DNA of 64,000 nucleotides from a virus, in IMG/VR virus record IMGVR_UViG_3300035670_000014, positions 62,001 through 126,000 of that record, one strand, 5' to 3'. The first letter of the stretch is position 1. Each line of letters opens with the position of its first letter. Shown here piece after piece: positions 34,564 through 42,670 of the stretch. The position numbers were made by a program, and so were the translations under genes. The notes below the pieces were generated by a model, which ran no database searches, was not told the DNA's origin, and saw nothing but the letters and a program-made list of their open reading frames with translations.

Positions 34564-34887
34564 TTACATTAAGGATTCTTTTATTTTAATAATGAGCGGA
34601 AAGACAGACTTGAAGTGATCATTCCACTCTTTGGCTTTGTTAGATTCAAAGTCAAATGCTAAATAAGATAAAAGAGAAAAGTCAGAATCAGATTCAGCAG
34701 CTGAAATAATTTCATCTGCTGTCATTTGAAAAGCTGGGATATCCTTATCAAAGAATACAAACCTGCGAGTCAAAGGGCTATAGTAAATAGAATAAACTTT
34801 TCCCCTTATTGTTTCTTTACCAAGTGTGTAAGTCAGACTTTCAATGAGAGACATGCTCATTTTCCTTACGCTTCTTCTTCTGCTCAC
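34564..34887 (-). CDS. Hypothetical protein
   Basis: 107 residues starting with basic MSRRRSVRKMS; a start at MSMSLIESLTY (34860) is also possible since the first codons overlap the previous gene by 47 nt. Helical with no recognised domain. Confidence 0.65.
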   Translation of the reverse strand: MSRRRSVRKMSMSLIESLTYTLGKETIRGKVYSIYYSPLTRRFVFFDKDIPAFQMTADEIISAAESDSDFSLLSYLAFDFESNKAKEWNDHFKSVFPLIIKIKESLM

Positions 34888-35473
34888 AAAGCAGGATTGT
34901 AGCTATAAGGTTATCTTGTGCCTCTGGGATTGGGAAGTCAGTATAGAGCATCTCCCAACACTCAAAGTAGTCAGATGGCCTAGAAGGATCGTAAGAGAGA
35001 AAAGAATAATATGAATCAATATAGGTACTTATAATCATCCTGGCTAAGTCAGACTTAAAAGGCACTACAGAAAATACTTCATTCAGATTAACTTCTGGAT
35101 GATCCTTAATAAAGTCAATGAAATCAAAAGCTTTGCTTAGTTTCTCATAAGGACAATCTCTAAAGTCCATAGATGAACCTTCAAAGATCTTCCTTAGATA
35201 AGAATCTACATCAACAATAGTATTAATAGGAGGGCTGATAAAGTAATGCTTTCCATTAAACTTCAGGAGCAATGAGGAGTCTATATAGATACAATAGTCT
35301 TCATAAGTTTTACTAAATAGTAAAGCTATAGCTTTACGAGAAGTAGAAAGATTGCCCTGAATCAAAGGAAAGTAAATTGGAGAATCAATTATGTAACTAA
35401 AAACAGTAGAATGAAAATGATTTAGGTAATAAGCACTAGCTGAAGCAATTTTAGAAATAGCAATCTTAAGCAT
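34841..35473 (-). CDS. Hypothetical protein
   Basis: 210 residues, Ser/Tyr/Phe-rich, ending in a basic tail (EQKKKRKENEHVSH). Starts after a clear terminator with ribosome site GGAG (TTGGAGTTTTATG), so it heads a transcript. No family recognised. Confidence 0.72.
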   Translation of the reverse strand: MLKIAISKIASASAYYLNHFHSTVFSYIIDSPIYFPLIQGNLSTSRKAIALLFSKTYEDYCIYIDSSLLLKFNGKHYFISPPINTIVDVDSYLRKIFEGSSMDFRDCPYEKLSKAFDFIDFIKDHPEVNLNEVFSVVPFKSDLARMIISTYIDSYYSFLSYDPSRPSDYFECWEMLYTDFPIPEAQDNLIATILLCEQKKKRKENEHVSH

Positions 35474-35500
35474 AAAACTCCAATGATATAGCTAAAATAA

Positions 35501-35517
35501 ATACCCCGATGGGGTAT
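35501..35517 (-). terminator. Intrinsic terminator after the M28-like peptidase
   Basis: Perfect hairpin ATACCCC GAT GGGGTAT; on the minus strand followed by TTATTTTAGC. It lies 28 nt past the stop at 35545. Confidence 0.85.
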
Positions 35518-35544
35518 AGTCATTTAGTTTAATGTTTACTTTTA

Positions 35545-38250
35545 CTAAAGCAGTTTCCCAACTTTAGATGCAAGTGAATTTAGTGAAGTAAAAGTCTTCT
35601 CTATCAGGTTAGGCAGAATAGAAGTATCTACTACTGAGTCTACAAAAGTCTCGACAGGAAGAGTAAGTTGCTTGATTTCATTCAAGGGAACTTTCTCAAT
35701 AATAATGTCGTCATCAAGTAGATCAATAACAGGAGGCTTAGATTCAAATTTAAACTTGAGTCTAATTCTATCCGCTAAAGCCTCAGGACAAAGAGAAGCA
35801 AAGTGTATATAAGTTTCTTTGTTTCTTTTGTTGTTAGTAGAACAGTAGTCAAGATAATGATCAATTGAATCTGCCCAAATGCCTAGAGCTTCTCGAAAGA
35901 ACTCATTGCATTTATTATGATTGCGAGAAGTAATTGCGTCAAGTAGTTCTTTACTTGATTGCTCATAAGAAACAACCTGATCGTATACACGACCCAAAGA
36001 GAAGCCTAGTACTTTTTCTGGCGCAAAGCCAGGCTTAGATACTACATGCTTAAGAAGCTGTCCTCCCTTTTGGCCATCGTAAAATCCTGCCTCAAATGAC
36101 TTTTTATCAAAAGCAAAAGACGGAGGAGTCAAGCTGCTATCACTACTGGTAAAGTTGCACTCATAAAAATAAGCAAACATGTCCCTGAAGAAAGAACTGT
36201 TAAAATCCTTAAACAGAGTCTTATTTAGAGTGGCACTACTAAGCTTAGCAAAGTTTATATCTGTGTCGATCATAAAGTCATCATCTGAAATTAGCATCGA
36301 GATATAAGTAGTAATGAAAGGCCAGGCAATATCTTCTGTAAAGCAATAGAACTTATCATCAGTAGAGAATTCATTGCTAAGAAGACTCGGATCTGACATC
36401 ACACAAGATGTACCAATAAGAGTAAGAAAGATATCATCAAAGCTAAGATTGTAAGATTCATCTGCCTTGGACTGATGCCCGTGAGACTTAAGATCTCTAT
36501 CAATGTCAATGATCCTAATCGCATGACCTGCAATGAAAGCAAAATACTCTAGCTCATTCATCCCAAATTGTGAACTTAATGATATGGGCTTAATGCCTAG
36601 CAGGCCCATATAGTAGAAATCCTCTTCGTTAGAGCAATATTTCCTAACAGCATCAAGAGTATGCCTAATGTTAGGATCATAAAAGGTATGATTATAAATT
36701 GAGCTAAATGCACTGTTAGGAGTGTCTTTAAGATTACTCATGTAGAAGTCAGCAAGATCAGGATTAACTTTCTTATACATAAGAAAGTCTAGCTCGCTAA
36801 TAAACTTGCCCCTAGACATGAGGTCTTTCATGACAGGTATGTTGTCATCTTTTAGATTAAGAAAAGATATCCTACTCTCTAGATTTGACTTGAAGAAGCC
36901 ATTTGCTTGAGTGTTAGACTTCAGATCAATGCTAGGCTGCTTCTTTGGTTCAGAAGTTGGAGCAATAGAAGTCAAACAATCAGTATTATTACTGAATAAC
37001 TCAGACCAATAGTTAATCTCTTTAGTCAATTCAGTGCCAGTAAAGTAATCAAACTTACCATTCTTGATAAGAGATTTGCTTCTACTGTTAGTCTTTGAAG
37101 TAGACTGACTAGGTGTAGTTCCACTAAAGGTCAGGTCCTTGTAAGGATAACCGACACTAATAGAAGCATCAGAAACATATGTATTACTTTTGGCAGTAGT
37201 AGTAATCTTCTTATTCTTGTAGTTAATTGAACCATAAGGCTTATTGTTCAATATGCCTTTGTCAATCTCACTAGACCATTCATTGGTCGATATCTTGAAG
37301 AGTAATGAAGTGAAGTAATCCATGTCATGCTCATTGGCATAAATGAATTTATCTTCGTTCTTGTGGCATATGCTCCAGATGTGGGGGATGGGTTCTGATT
37401 TAGAAAGAACCTTCTTCATCTCCTTTCTTGTCAGCGTACCAATGCAAGCAGCATTGTAACCAGCTGTCCTGAGAGGCATTGCGTCATTAGGAGGGCAGTT
37501 AATGTTTGCGTAAGTAGAACAAGTATGGTTCTTTACAGCTTCCTTAAACACCATAGAAGCAGAGTTGTAGCTCTGGTCAATCCAGTAGTGAGTGCCCCTT
37601 GCTGTAAGCTCCAGATTAAGAATCAGCCCGATTTTACCATATCGGTCTGTAGCCCTGAGTACATTAGCAAGTGCCTTGCTGCCTCCCATGCCTGACTCTT
37701 CTTCGTCAAGGATCGCAATCATAATATTATGATAAAGCAATCCTCCGCTGGCAAGGTAGTTACAGATCCTTTTGTTAAGAGCAATCAGGTGACAACAGCT
37801 AGCAAGGTTATCTTGAATGTTATCACTGTAAGAGTTTACTATGTCGTGATGGGCGGTAAAGACAATAGTATATTCTTCTTCTACCTTCTTAAGTCTATTC
37901 CTAACAGCTGATGACATAAAAATAGAATAAAGATTAACATTGGAAGGTTTATCCTGGTTTTTATTCTTGCTGTAGTTATGAAACTCAACTTTTGAGAATG
38001 GAGTATCACCCTGAACTGAATGGGAAGCTTGAAGCAAATAAGAAATCATCTTATCTGGTCTTTCTAGCAATCCATAGTCAGGATTAAAGACGTTAAGACT
38101 TCTATTCTGAGTGCAATGAGCTTTACTAGAAAGTAAAGACTCAGCAATAAGATAAGCATTTGAATCAAAGGGAGGCAAAGCCCCCCTTTGATTCAAGTTG
38201 TAGCTTCTAGTGTCAGGAATTTTTTCATTTGAAATACTAATGGCAACCAT
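35545..38250 (-). CDS. M28-like zinc exopeptidase domain with a 550-residue unknown C-terminal extension
   Basis: 901 residues. The first 340 contain the M28 pattern in order: VFTAHHDIV (His, Asp ligands), IQDNLASC (bridging Asp), ILDEEESGMGGS (Glu pair), LNLELTARG and a late His in PIPHIWSICHKNED. This predicts a two-zinc aminopeptidase or carboxypeptidase. The remainder is Ser/Asn-rich and unrecognised. M28 enzymes are normally about 300-450 residues, so the extension is unusual. No signal peptide is present, so it acts in the cytoplasm or in the virion. Confidence 0.8.
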   Translation of the reverse strand: MVAISISNEKIPDTRSYNLNQRGALPPFDSNAYLIAESLLSSKAHCTQNRSLNVFNPDYGLLERPDKMISYLLQASHSVQGDTPFSKVEFHNYSKNKNQDKPSNVNLYSIFMSSAVRNRLKKVEEEYTIVFTAHHDIVNSYSDNIQDNLASCCHLIALNKRICNYLASGGLLYHNIMIAILDEEESGMGGSKALANVLRATDRYGKIGLILNLELTARGTHYWIDQSYNSASMVFKEAVKNHTCSTYANINCPPNDAMPLRTAGYNAACIGTLTRKEMKKVLSKSEPIPHIWSICHKNEDKFIYANEHDMDYFTSLLFKISTNEWSSEIDKGILNNKPYGSINYKNKKITTTAKSNTYVSDASISVGYPYKDLTFSGTTPSQSTSKTNSRSKSLIKNGKFDYFTGTELTKEINYWSELFSNNTDCLTSIAPTSEPKKQPSIDLKSNTQANGFFKSNLESRISFLNLKDDNIPVMKDLMSRGKFISELDFLMYKKVNPDLADFYMSNLKDTPNSAFSSIYNHTFYDPNIRHTLDAVRKYCSNEEDFYYMGLLGIKPISLSSQFGMNELEYFAFIAGHAIRIIDIDRDLKSHGHQSKADESYNLSFDDIFLTLIGTSCVMSDPSLLSNEFSTDDKFYCFTEDIAWPFITTYISMLISDDDFMIDTDINFAKLSSATLNKTLFKDFNSSFFRDMFAYFYECNFTSSDSSLTPPSFAFDKKSFEAGFYDGQKGGQLLKHVVSKPGFAPEKVLGFSLGRVYDQVVSYEQSSKELLDAITSRNHNKCNEFFREALGIWADSIDHYLDYCSTNNKRNKETYIHFASLCPEALADRIRLKFKFESKPPVIDLLDDDIIIEKVPLNEIKQLTLPVETFVDSVVDTSILPNLIEKTFTSLNSLASKVGKLL

Positions 38251-38510
38251 TAGCGAGTTAACGTTGCGTAGTTAACCAAGATGATTGAAGTTCCAGCTTT
38301 ACTAAATTTAAACTCATAGTTTTTATCTGGAGAAATATCAAGACGATCCGTATTTACATACGGGAAAGACTGTGAGTTCAAATAAGTACCGTCAGGCTCG
38401 CGATAGGCGACCCTCATAAGACTTGGCTTACTCGTGTTAAGGTAAGCAATCCTATCAGGGTTAACAGTAGGTTGAGAAGGGATCTTTTGCTGCGGAATCT
38501 GAGTCGCCAT
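38250..38510 (-). CDS. Small hypothetical protein
   Basis: 86 residues, Gln/Pro-rich start (TQIPQQKIPSQPTV) then beta-rich sequence. Overlaps the peptidase gene by 1 nt (ATG/TAATG junction), suggesting coupled expression. Unknown function. Confidence 0.65.
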   Translation of the reverse strand: MATQIPQQKIPSQPTVNPDRIAYLNTSKPSLMRVAYREPDGTYLNSQSFPYVNTDRLDISPDKNYEFKFSKAGTSIILVNYATLTR

Positions 38511-38679
38511 TAGATAACATCTTTGTTATTTTGTTAACGAAAGCCTCAACGAGGCGAGTGATATATTGAGTAATTTCATCAAGTAAATTCAAAACATAAT
38601 CTCTACCTTTTTGAGAAATGAAAAATTCAAGAACATAATCAGTGATGATTGAAGCTACTAGAGAAATAAATTTCATCAA
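38461..38679 (-). CDS. Small amphipathic protein
   Basis: 72 residues, hydrophobic/amphipathic helices (FISLVASIITDYVLEFFIS, ITRLVEAFVNKITKML). Could associate with membranes. It overlaps the next gene by 50 nt. No family recognised. Confidence 0.62.
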   Translation of the reverse strand: MMKFISLVASIITDYVLEFFISQKGRDYVLNLLDEITQYITRLVEAFVNKITKMLSNGDSDSAAKDPFSTYC

Positions 38680-38708
38680 AGTCCTTAGGTAATATACAGG
38701 AAGTCTTC

Positions 38709-39089
38709 TTAGTTAGAAGTTCCTTCCTGAGGGGTGGATAGCAAAGTCTCATCAACAGCATCCAGAACTATAGGAGTAGTTGAAGCTTCAACTGGGACTT
38801 GAGGTGTACCAGCTTCAGTTACTTCTCCTGCGTCAACTTGTACAGGTGCTGATGCTTCTTGTGCAGGAACTGTATCCGATTGTAAGTCCAAGTTACAATC
38901 TGCATAAGGTGCGTCAGCGGATCCACAAGGACCAGTACCTTCAGTCTGAGCGCTAGCTTCTAGTGCCGAACCATCTGCCGGAACGGCAGGAGTCTGGGCG
39001 CTAAAAGCCCAGTATCCTAGGATCGATAGAATAATCAAGATTGCTAGAATTGACGAAAGAACTGGGTTGGGAGTTGAAAGTGATCTCAT
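38709..39089 (-). CDS. Membrane-anchored Ala/Pro/Thr-rich protein
   Basis: 126 residues. A transmembrane helix (SSILAILIILSILGYWAF) precedes a long low-complexity extracytoplasmic segment rich in Ala, Pro, Val, Thr and Glu. It resembles the EGS lipoprotein in style: a tethered disordered tail. Three cysteines in a cluster (GPCGS, ADCN) may form a disulfide. The gene contains a copy of the dispersed palindrome at 38975. Confidence 0.7.
   Translation of the reverse strand: MRSLSTPNPVLSSILAILIILSILGYWAFSAQTPAVPADGSALEASAQTEGTGPCGSADAPYADCNLDLQSDTVPAQEASAPVQVDAGEVTEAGTPQVPVEASTTPIVLDAVDETLLSTPQEGTSN
38975..38989. repeat. Dispersed GAA-loop palindrome, coding copy
   Basis: CTGCCGGAACGGCAG lies inside the membrane-anchored Ala/Pro-rich gene. 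The 13-nt core TGCCGGAACGGCA is shared with the intergenic copies at 26480, 49406 and 57498. Confidence 0.65.
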
Positions 39090-39645
39090 GTTGTTGTTCC
39101 TCTAAAATAAGTTTGGTTGATTTTTGCGAGCTAATAGATGAAGTACACAATGTAATCCTATCTTTTAGCTCTAGTAAAGATGCATACTGACTAGAAAGTA
39201 AGTAAGTATGTAGCTCTAGTACATATTGAAATAGATTTGTATTCTCTACAAAAGTAGAGAATGGCAACCTATAAGTGCTAGGAGATTTAAACAATCTCTG
39301 TAAGTCTACAAAGTTTGTATTAATATTAAGAACAGTATTGGGCGAGATCGCCTGAGAAAGATTCTTCAAAGTAGAAGAACCAAACTGGATATCGTTCCTG
39401 CCATAAGTCTTAATGGGATTAGAAGCATTAAGAATATTGCAGGTAGTAAATGTAAGATTCATCTTGAGAGATGACAAGTCACCGAAGTCATCATTCTCAT
39501 TGAATGAAACAAAGAATGAATCACAAGCATAAATGTGTGAAGAAGAAATATTCTGGTACTGAAAATCAATTGAAAAGTTAGACTTAAAGAAGTCAAGAAG
39601 TAATTTTTCAGCAGATTTGTTTTTAGTAAACAACTTATTATTCAT
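39001..39645 (-). CDS. Hypothetical protein
   Basis: 214 residues, Ser/Asn/Phe-rich like the large orphan proteins. Starts at ATG 39645 and overlaps the next gene by 89 nt, so the end runs well into the neighbour's frame. No recognised motif. Confidence 0.68.
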   Translation of the reverse strand: MNNKLFTKNKSAEKLLLDFFKSNFSIDFQYQNISSSHIYACDSFFVSFNENDDFGDLSSLKMNLTFTTCNILNASNPIKTYGRNDIQFGSSTLKNLSQAISPNTVLNINTNFVDLQRLFKSPSTYRLPFSTFVENTNLFQYVLELHTYLLSSQYASLLELKDRITLCTSSISSQKSTKLILEEQQHEITFNSQPSSFVNSSNLDYSIDPRILGF

Positions 39646-39847
39646 TTCTTTTAAGAGCAGCGATTTTGGAAATCAAAAGTTTTTGTGCTCTGTTGAGTTC
39701 ATGTAAGCTAACAACGAGGCCTTGATAATCAGGTCCCTTAGGAGTTTCTTTCATCTCTACTTCAAGATTATATATTTCATCTTGTACAGATTCAAGTTCC
39801 TCGCTAAGTTCTTCTAAAGTTTCACTAAAATTAAGTTCTTTGTTCAT
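39638..39847 (-). CDS. Small coiled-coil protein
   Basis: 69 residues, almost entirely heptad-like (LEELSEELESVQDEIYNLE). Divergent from the small plus-strand gene 37 bp away. Unknown function. Confidence 0.68.
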   Translation of the reverse strand: MNKELNFSETLEELSEELESVQDEIYNLEVEMKETPKGPDYQGLVVSLHELNRAQKLLISKIAALKRNE

Positions 39848-39884
39848 TTTAAGGTATGATAAGATTATATGTTATAGGTATAGT

Positions 39885-40136
39885 ATGAATTGGAACATTA
39901 AACCAGACAAAGATTTGCTCGAAAAACTTGTTTGGGATTATTCATTAGTTGAATTATCCCTGTTCTTCGAGACATCTAATAAAACAATTGAAAAAAAATG
40001 CAAAGAGCTTAATATTGAATTGCCGCCTAAGGGGTACTGGCACACAGGAGCCAGAAGAGATTCAAAGATTAAAAGACTTGAATCACTCTTTTCTCTCAAA
40101 GAAAAAATACAAAGTCCACAAGAAGCCGGCAAATAG
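39885..40136 (+). CDS. Small helix-turn-helix protein, plus strand
   Basis: 83 residues from ATG 39885. The central segment (LVELSLFFETSNKTIEKKC, then LNIELPPKGYW) is the HTH type found next to homing endonuclease and HNH domains, where a Pro-Pro-x-Gly-Tyr-Trp end is typical. No nuclease domain follows, so it may be a remnant or a small regulator. It is one of only three plus-strand genes I accept and faces the membrane gene convergently with a 54-nt overlap. Confidence 0.65.
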   Translation: MNWNIKPDKDLLEKLVWDYSLVELSLFFETSNKTIEKKCKELNIELPPKGYWHTGARRDSKIKRLESLFSLKEKIQSPQEAGK

Positions 40137-40325
40137 AGAAGCGAATACTCCAATTATACTTTTAGTAACAGAAGTAATTGTAAAGTAAAAGAAGACCAAG
40201 CTTAGTACCTCAGATAAGAAGGGTGCCTTCTTAAAGAAGCCTCTGATAGTAATAGGTAGCTTTACATATATAAAGTATAAAGCCATGAAAGCAAAGAATC
40301 CGAATAAAAGAACCTGGATTATCAC
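40083..40325 (-). CDS. Small two-pass membrane protein
   Basis: 80 residues from a GTG preceded by AGAGG. Two hydrophobic helices (VLLFGFFAFMALYFIYV and SIIGVFASLFAGFLWTLYFF) with a basic loop and basic C-terminus. Size and topology resemble small holins or envelope proteins, but no family is recognised. Confidence 0.62.
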   Translation of the reverse strand: MIIQVLLFGFFAFMALYFIYVKLPITIRGFFKKAPFLSEVLSLVFFYFTITSVTKSIIGVFASLFAGFLWTLYFFFERKE

Positions 40326-40375
40326 CTACAACCTCTTGGGAACAGAGTAATTTATACTCATGTTTAAGTAAAAGT

Positions 40376-40393
40376 AAACCCCTTATGGGGTTT
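40376..40393 (-). terminator. Intrinsic terminator after the tRNA-Ile-like gene
   Basis: AAACCCC TTAT GGGGTTT hairpin. On the minus strand it is followed by ACTTTTACTTAAAC. It lies 12 nt beyond the tRNA 3' end. Confidence 0.82.
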
Positions 40394-40404
40394 ATCTTCT
40401 AAAG

Positions 40405-40523
40405 TGATAAGGGTTGGATTCGAACCAACAACGCGAGGTGTATCAAGCCTCCGCTCTACCGAGAAGTAGTTCTTAGTAGTAAATTAATACTAGTTAAGCT
40501 TTCTTCATTGGAGCTACCTTATC
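40405..40523 (-). tRNA. tRNA-Ile(GAT)-like gene with an enlarged D-loop
   Basis: 5' acceptor GATAAGG (40523-40517) pairs perfectly with CCTTATC (40412-40406). TA, D-stem GCTC and its partner GAGC, anticodon arm GAGGC-TTGATAC-ACCTC, variable GCGTT and T-arm GTTGG-TTCGAAT-CCAAC follow. Between the D-stem halves there are about 54 nt instead of the usual 7-11, ending in the normal CGGTA. The anticodon stem has one C-A mismatch. The gene is about 119 nt, no CCA is encoded. It may be spliced, or be a tRNA-like RNA. Confidence 0.7.
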
Positions 40524-40532
40524 ATGCACTGC

Positions 40533-40551
40533 AAATTTCGCGAAGCGAAAT
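40533..40551. repeat. GCGAAGC hairpin, copy A
   Basis: AAATTTCGCGAAGCGAAAT: stem ATTTCGC/GCGAAAT with GAA loop. Identical to copy B at 40679. Confidence 0.85.
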
Positions 40552-40678
40552 GTCTTCCCCAGAGCAAGACACTGTTCATTTAATTAAAAATGAAACTTTG
40601 AAACCTAAGTTTACAGAGTATACTTTGAGTATCAGTGCCTTACTCCAGGGAGAACACCACACCAGAGACATGCAACAT

Positions 40679-40697
40679 AAATTTCGCGAAGCGAAAT
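40679..40697. repeat. GCGAAGC hairpin, copy B
   Basis: Second identical 19-nt copy of the same palindrome, 127 nt after copy A. Confidence 0.85.
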
Positions 40698-40711
40698 TAT
40701 TCCTTAGTAAG

Positions 40712-40987
40712 CTAATCTTCTGTAGAAAGTAGAAAAACTTCGTAAGGAATACATTCCATGTTATCTGATGTACAGATAACGGAGGTAACTAGACCTTCTG
40801 TTTCTGTGAATTCTGCATAGCAAAAGTTAAAGTCATCAAGTTCCCAGCACTTAATGATTTCAAACTCAAGTGGTTCGGGTGCAAAAGAATTAAAGAGATA
40901 ACCTATTAAGACGCCAATAATTAATGTAAAAATTATGAACTCAAGATTCTCTTTAATGTATTTTTTAATATCTAAACGGTTTGACAT
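40712..40987 (-). CDS. Small single-pass membrane protein
   Basis: 91 residues. Basic N-terminus, a helix LEFIIFTLIIGVLIGYLF (about 15-32), then an acidic domain with four cysteines (KCWELDDFNFCY, ICTSDNMECIPY) likely to form disulfides outside the membrane. Unknown function; the cysteine pairs suggest a folded ectodomain. Confidence 0.68.
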   Translation of the reverse strand: MSNRLDIKKYIKENLEFIIFTLIIGVLIGYLFNSFAPEPLEFEIIKCWELDDFNFCYAEFTETEGLVTSVICTSDNMECIPYEVFLLSTED

Positions 40988-41318
40988 TTAACCTTGTTCT
41001 TAGGCGCTTTGTTGTAAAAGGCCTGTATTTGGCTATCCTGGAGGCTCCTTCTGAGGGAGCATCTGGCTTACCAACTTTAAGCCTAGGAGCTCTTAATGGA
41101 GGCTTTTTAAGCGTTAGAGGTTCTTCTACAAGTATTGTGTGAATCTCCTCTTCTGCTTCGTCCTCTTTATCATGAAGGCCAAAGTATTTCTCGACAACTA
41201 TTTGACCAGCTACAGTCGCTGCTGTTCCGAGGAAAGTAGAAACAGTTGATACTGCAATGTCAAAGAGAACACTTTTAGTTCCTGCTGCTGCAAGAAGCTG
41301 AATGGCCTGTAGATACAT
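40965..41318 (-). CDS. Hypothetical protein with hydrophobic N-terminus and basic tail
   Basis: 117 residues. An Ala-rich hydrophobic first third (VLFDIAVSTVSTFLGTAATV), an acidic centre and a very basic C-terminus (FTTKRLRTRLNVKPFRY). Overlaps the next gene by 23 nt. Preceded by AGGAGTTTT. No family recognised. Confidence 0.66.
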   Translation of the reverse strand: MYLQAIQLLAAAGTKSVLFDIAVSTVSTFLGTAATVAGQIVVEKYFGLHDKEDEAEEEIHTILVEEPLTLKKPPLRAPRLKVGKPDAPSEGASRIAKYRPFTTKRLRTRLNVKPFRY

Positions 41319-41349
41319 AAAACTCCTATTAAGGTATACTTTTATGGTA

Positions 41350-42660
41350 TCAACTATAGTACTGACAGACTTGATTTATATTGATCGGCTCAGTTGGTTG
41401 ATTCGGAATCATAAGAACAGAACAGCTTTTTCGACTTGATGCAGCATAAGCACTAGAGTTTAGATACAAATATGGCAAGTCATAGCGTGGATCTCTAAAG
41501 CCAAACTTGACGCCCATAGATCTGCAGTCATTAAATCGAGTAATAATGTCAAATCTCAAAGGCTGCCAGTAAATAATTGGACTAGGATCCATATCTTTAA
41601 TTAGAGTACTTGTATTTCTTGACTCAGTATTGTAAGATCGCGCATAAGTAGGGTTATTAAACCAATCTACAGCAGTAATCCACTCATTACATTGTGCAAT
41701 TGTATTGCTAGTTGACTCTTGAGTTTCTGCTTTGTATGCAAAACTAAGGTCTAAAGAAGCAAACATTTTATTAGAGTGAGATCTTTTAGCTAGACGAAAA
41801 GAAAAATCTTCAAACGAAAACTCAGAAAGAATAGACTGGTTAATTATCTCAATCTGATCGCTAAAGTTAGGATCCTCAATAACAGAATATAAAGCAGAGG
41901 TAAAATCTTGAGGAACAAGACCCTGAAATAAATATTTTGAAGAACTGTGAAGGATGCCTTCTTCTGGAAGAATACTAAGCAGATCAGAGAACTTCCGATT
42001 AGTCTTCATGTGCTCGAAAACTAAAATCTTCTTAACATAATTAAGAACATTGAAGAATAAGTATCTATAGTTATCGTGGCTTTTTCGTGAAGATGACTTT
42101 AGTATAGGATTAACACAAGCCTTAACAAAATCCATAGATAGATCTAGGCAATTTTGAGTAAGCAAAGGGAAGTCACCCATTGCATAACCCTTGTTAAAGC
42201 CTCCAAAGAAGTAATCTATACCGATTAGACCTTTATATCGCCTGTTCCAGCGTGACCAGTTAGAGTCAATAATCTCAGGATAGTGTTTTCTGAATAAAGT
42301 ATAAATTTCAGTACCTGAAAAATAATCAAAGTTATAAGAAGGAATACCAGAGCTACCAAGAATACCAGAGTAAGAAATCAAGTCATTAACATGATTCGTA
42401 TAGTCAGCCATAATAGGCCGCTCTGGCTCCCTTTCTCTAAACCTCAGGTCCATACCATTGGTGTACAAATGGAAAGTGGTACTCCAGGGATTATAAAGAA
42501 TCGTGCCTGGAATATCAGAGTAAACCTCTAAAGCTTGAATAGATTCCTTATTAAGATCATATAGCTTTACAATCTTATAATTATCAGATTCAAAATTTGA
42601 ATGCACTCCAGAGGTTAAGTTAAATGTTTTTTTATTTTTCTTTGTAGATATATATGGCAT
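41350..42660 (-). CDS. Hypothetical protein of the Ser/Asn/Tyr-rich class
   Basis: 436 residues, no enzyme motif. It contains NFDYFSGTEI, similar to KFDYFTGTEL in the extension of the M28-like protein, so the two may share a small domain. Starts after an ACTTTTACTTAAA gap from speD. Confidence 0.75.
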   Translation of the reverse strand: MPYISTKKNKKTFNLTSGVHSNFESDNYKIVKLYDLNKESIQALEVYSDIPGTILYNPWSTTFHLYTNGMDLRFREREPERPIMADYTNHVNDLISYSGILGSSGIPSYNFDYFSGTEIYTLFRKHYPEIIDSNWSRWNRRYKGLIGIDYFFGGFNKGYAMGDFPLLTQNCLDLSMDFVKACVNPILKSSSRKSHDNYRYLFFNVLNYVKKILVFEHMKTNRKFSDLLSILPEEGILHSSSKYLFQGLVPQDFTSALYSVIEDPNFSDQIEIINQSILSEFSFEDFSFRLAKRSHSNKMFASLDLSFAYKAETQESTSNTIAQCNEWITAVDWFNNPTYARSYNTESRNTSTLIKDMDPSPIIYWQPLRFDIITRFNDCRSMGVKFGFRDPRYDLPYLYLNSSAYAASSRKSCSVLMIPNQPTEPININQVCQYYS

Positions 42661-42670
42661 TTACTTTTAC

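Larger units (their letters stand above)
40524..40711. other. Structured non-coding gap between the tRNA-Ile-like gene and a membrane gene
   Basis: No supported ORF. It contains two identical GCGAAGC hairpins and, between them, a 6-bp stem TGTCTT/AAGACA and a GAGTA/TACTC pairing on the minus strand. The block may be a small structured RNA co-transcribed with the tRNA. Confidence 0.5.

Noticed and set aside
40405-40523. tmRNA or group I intron
   Set aside because: There is no proteolysis-tag reading frame or tmRNA pseudoknot region, and the insertion is far too short for a group I core.
40508-40732. Plus-strand 74-residue ORF over the twin hairpins
   Set aside because: It lies over the tRNA 5' end and both palindromes, has no ribosome site and encodes repeat-derived sequence.
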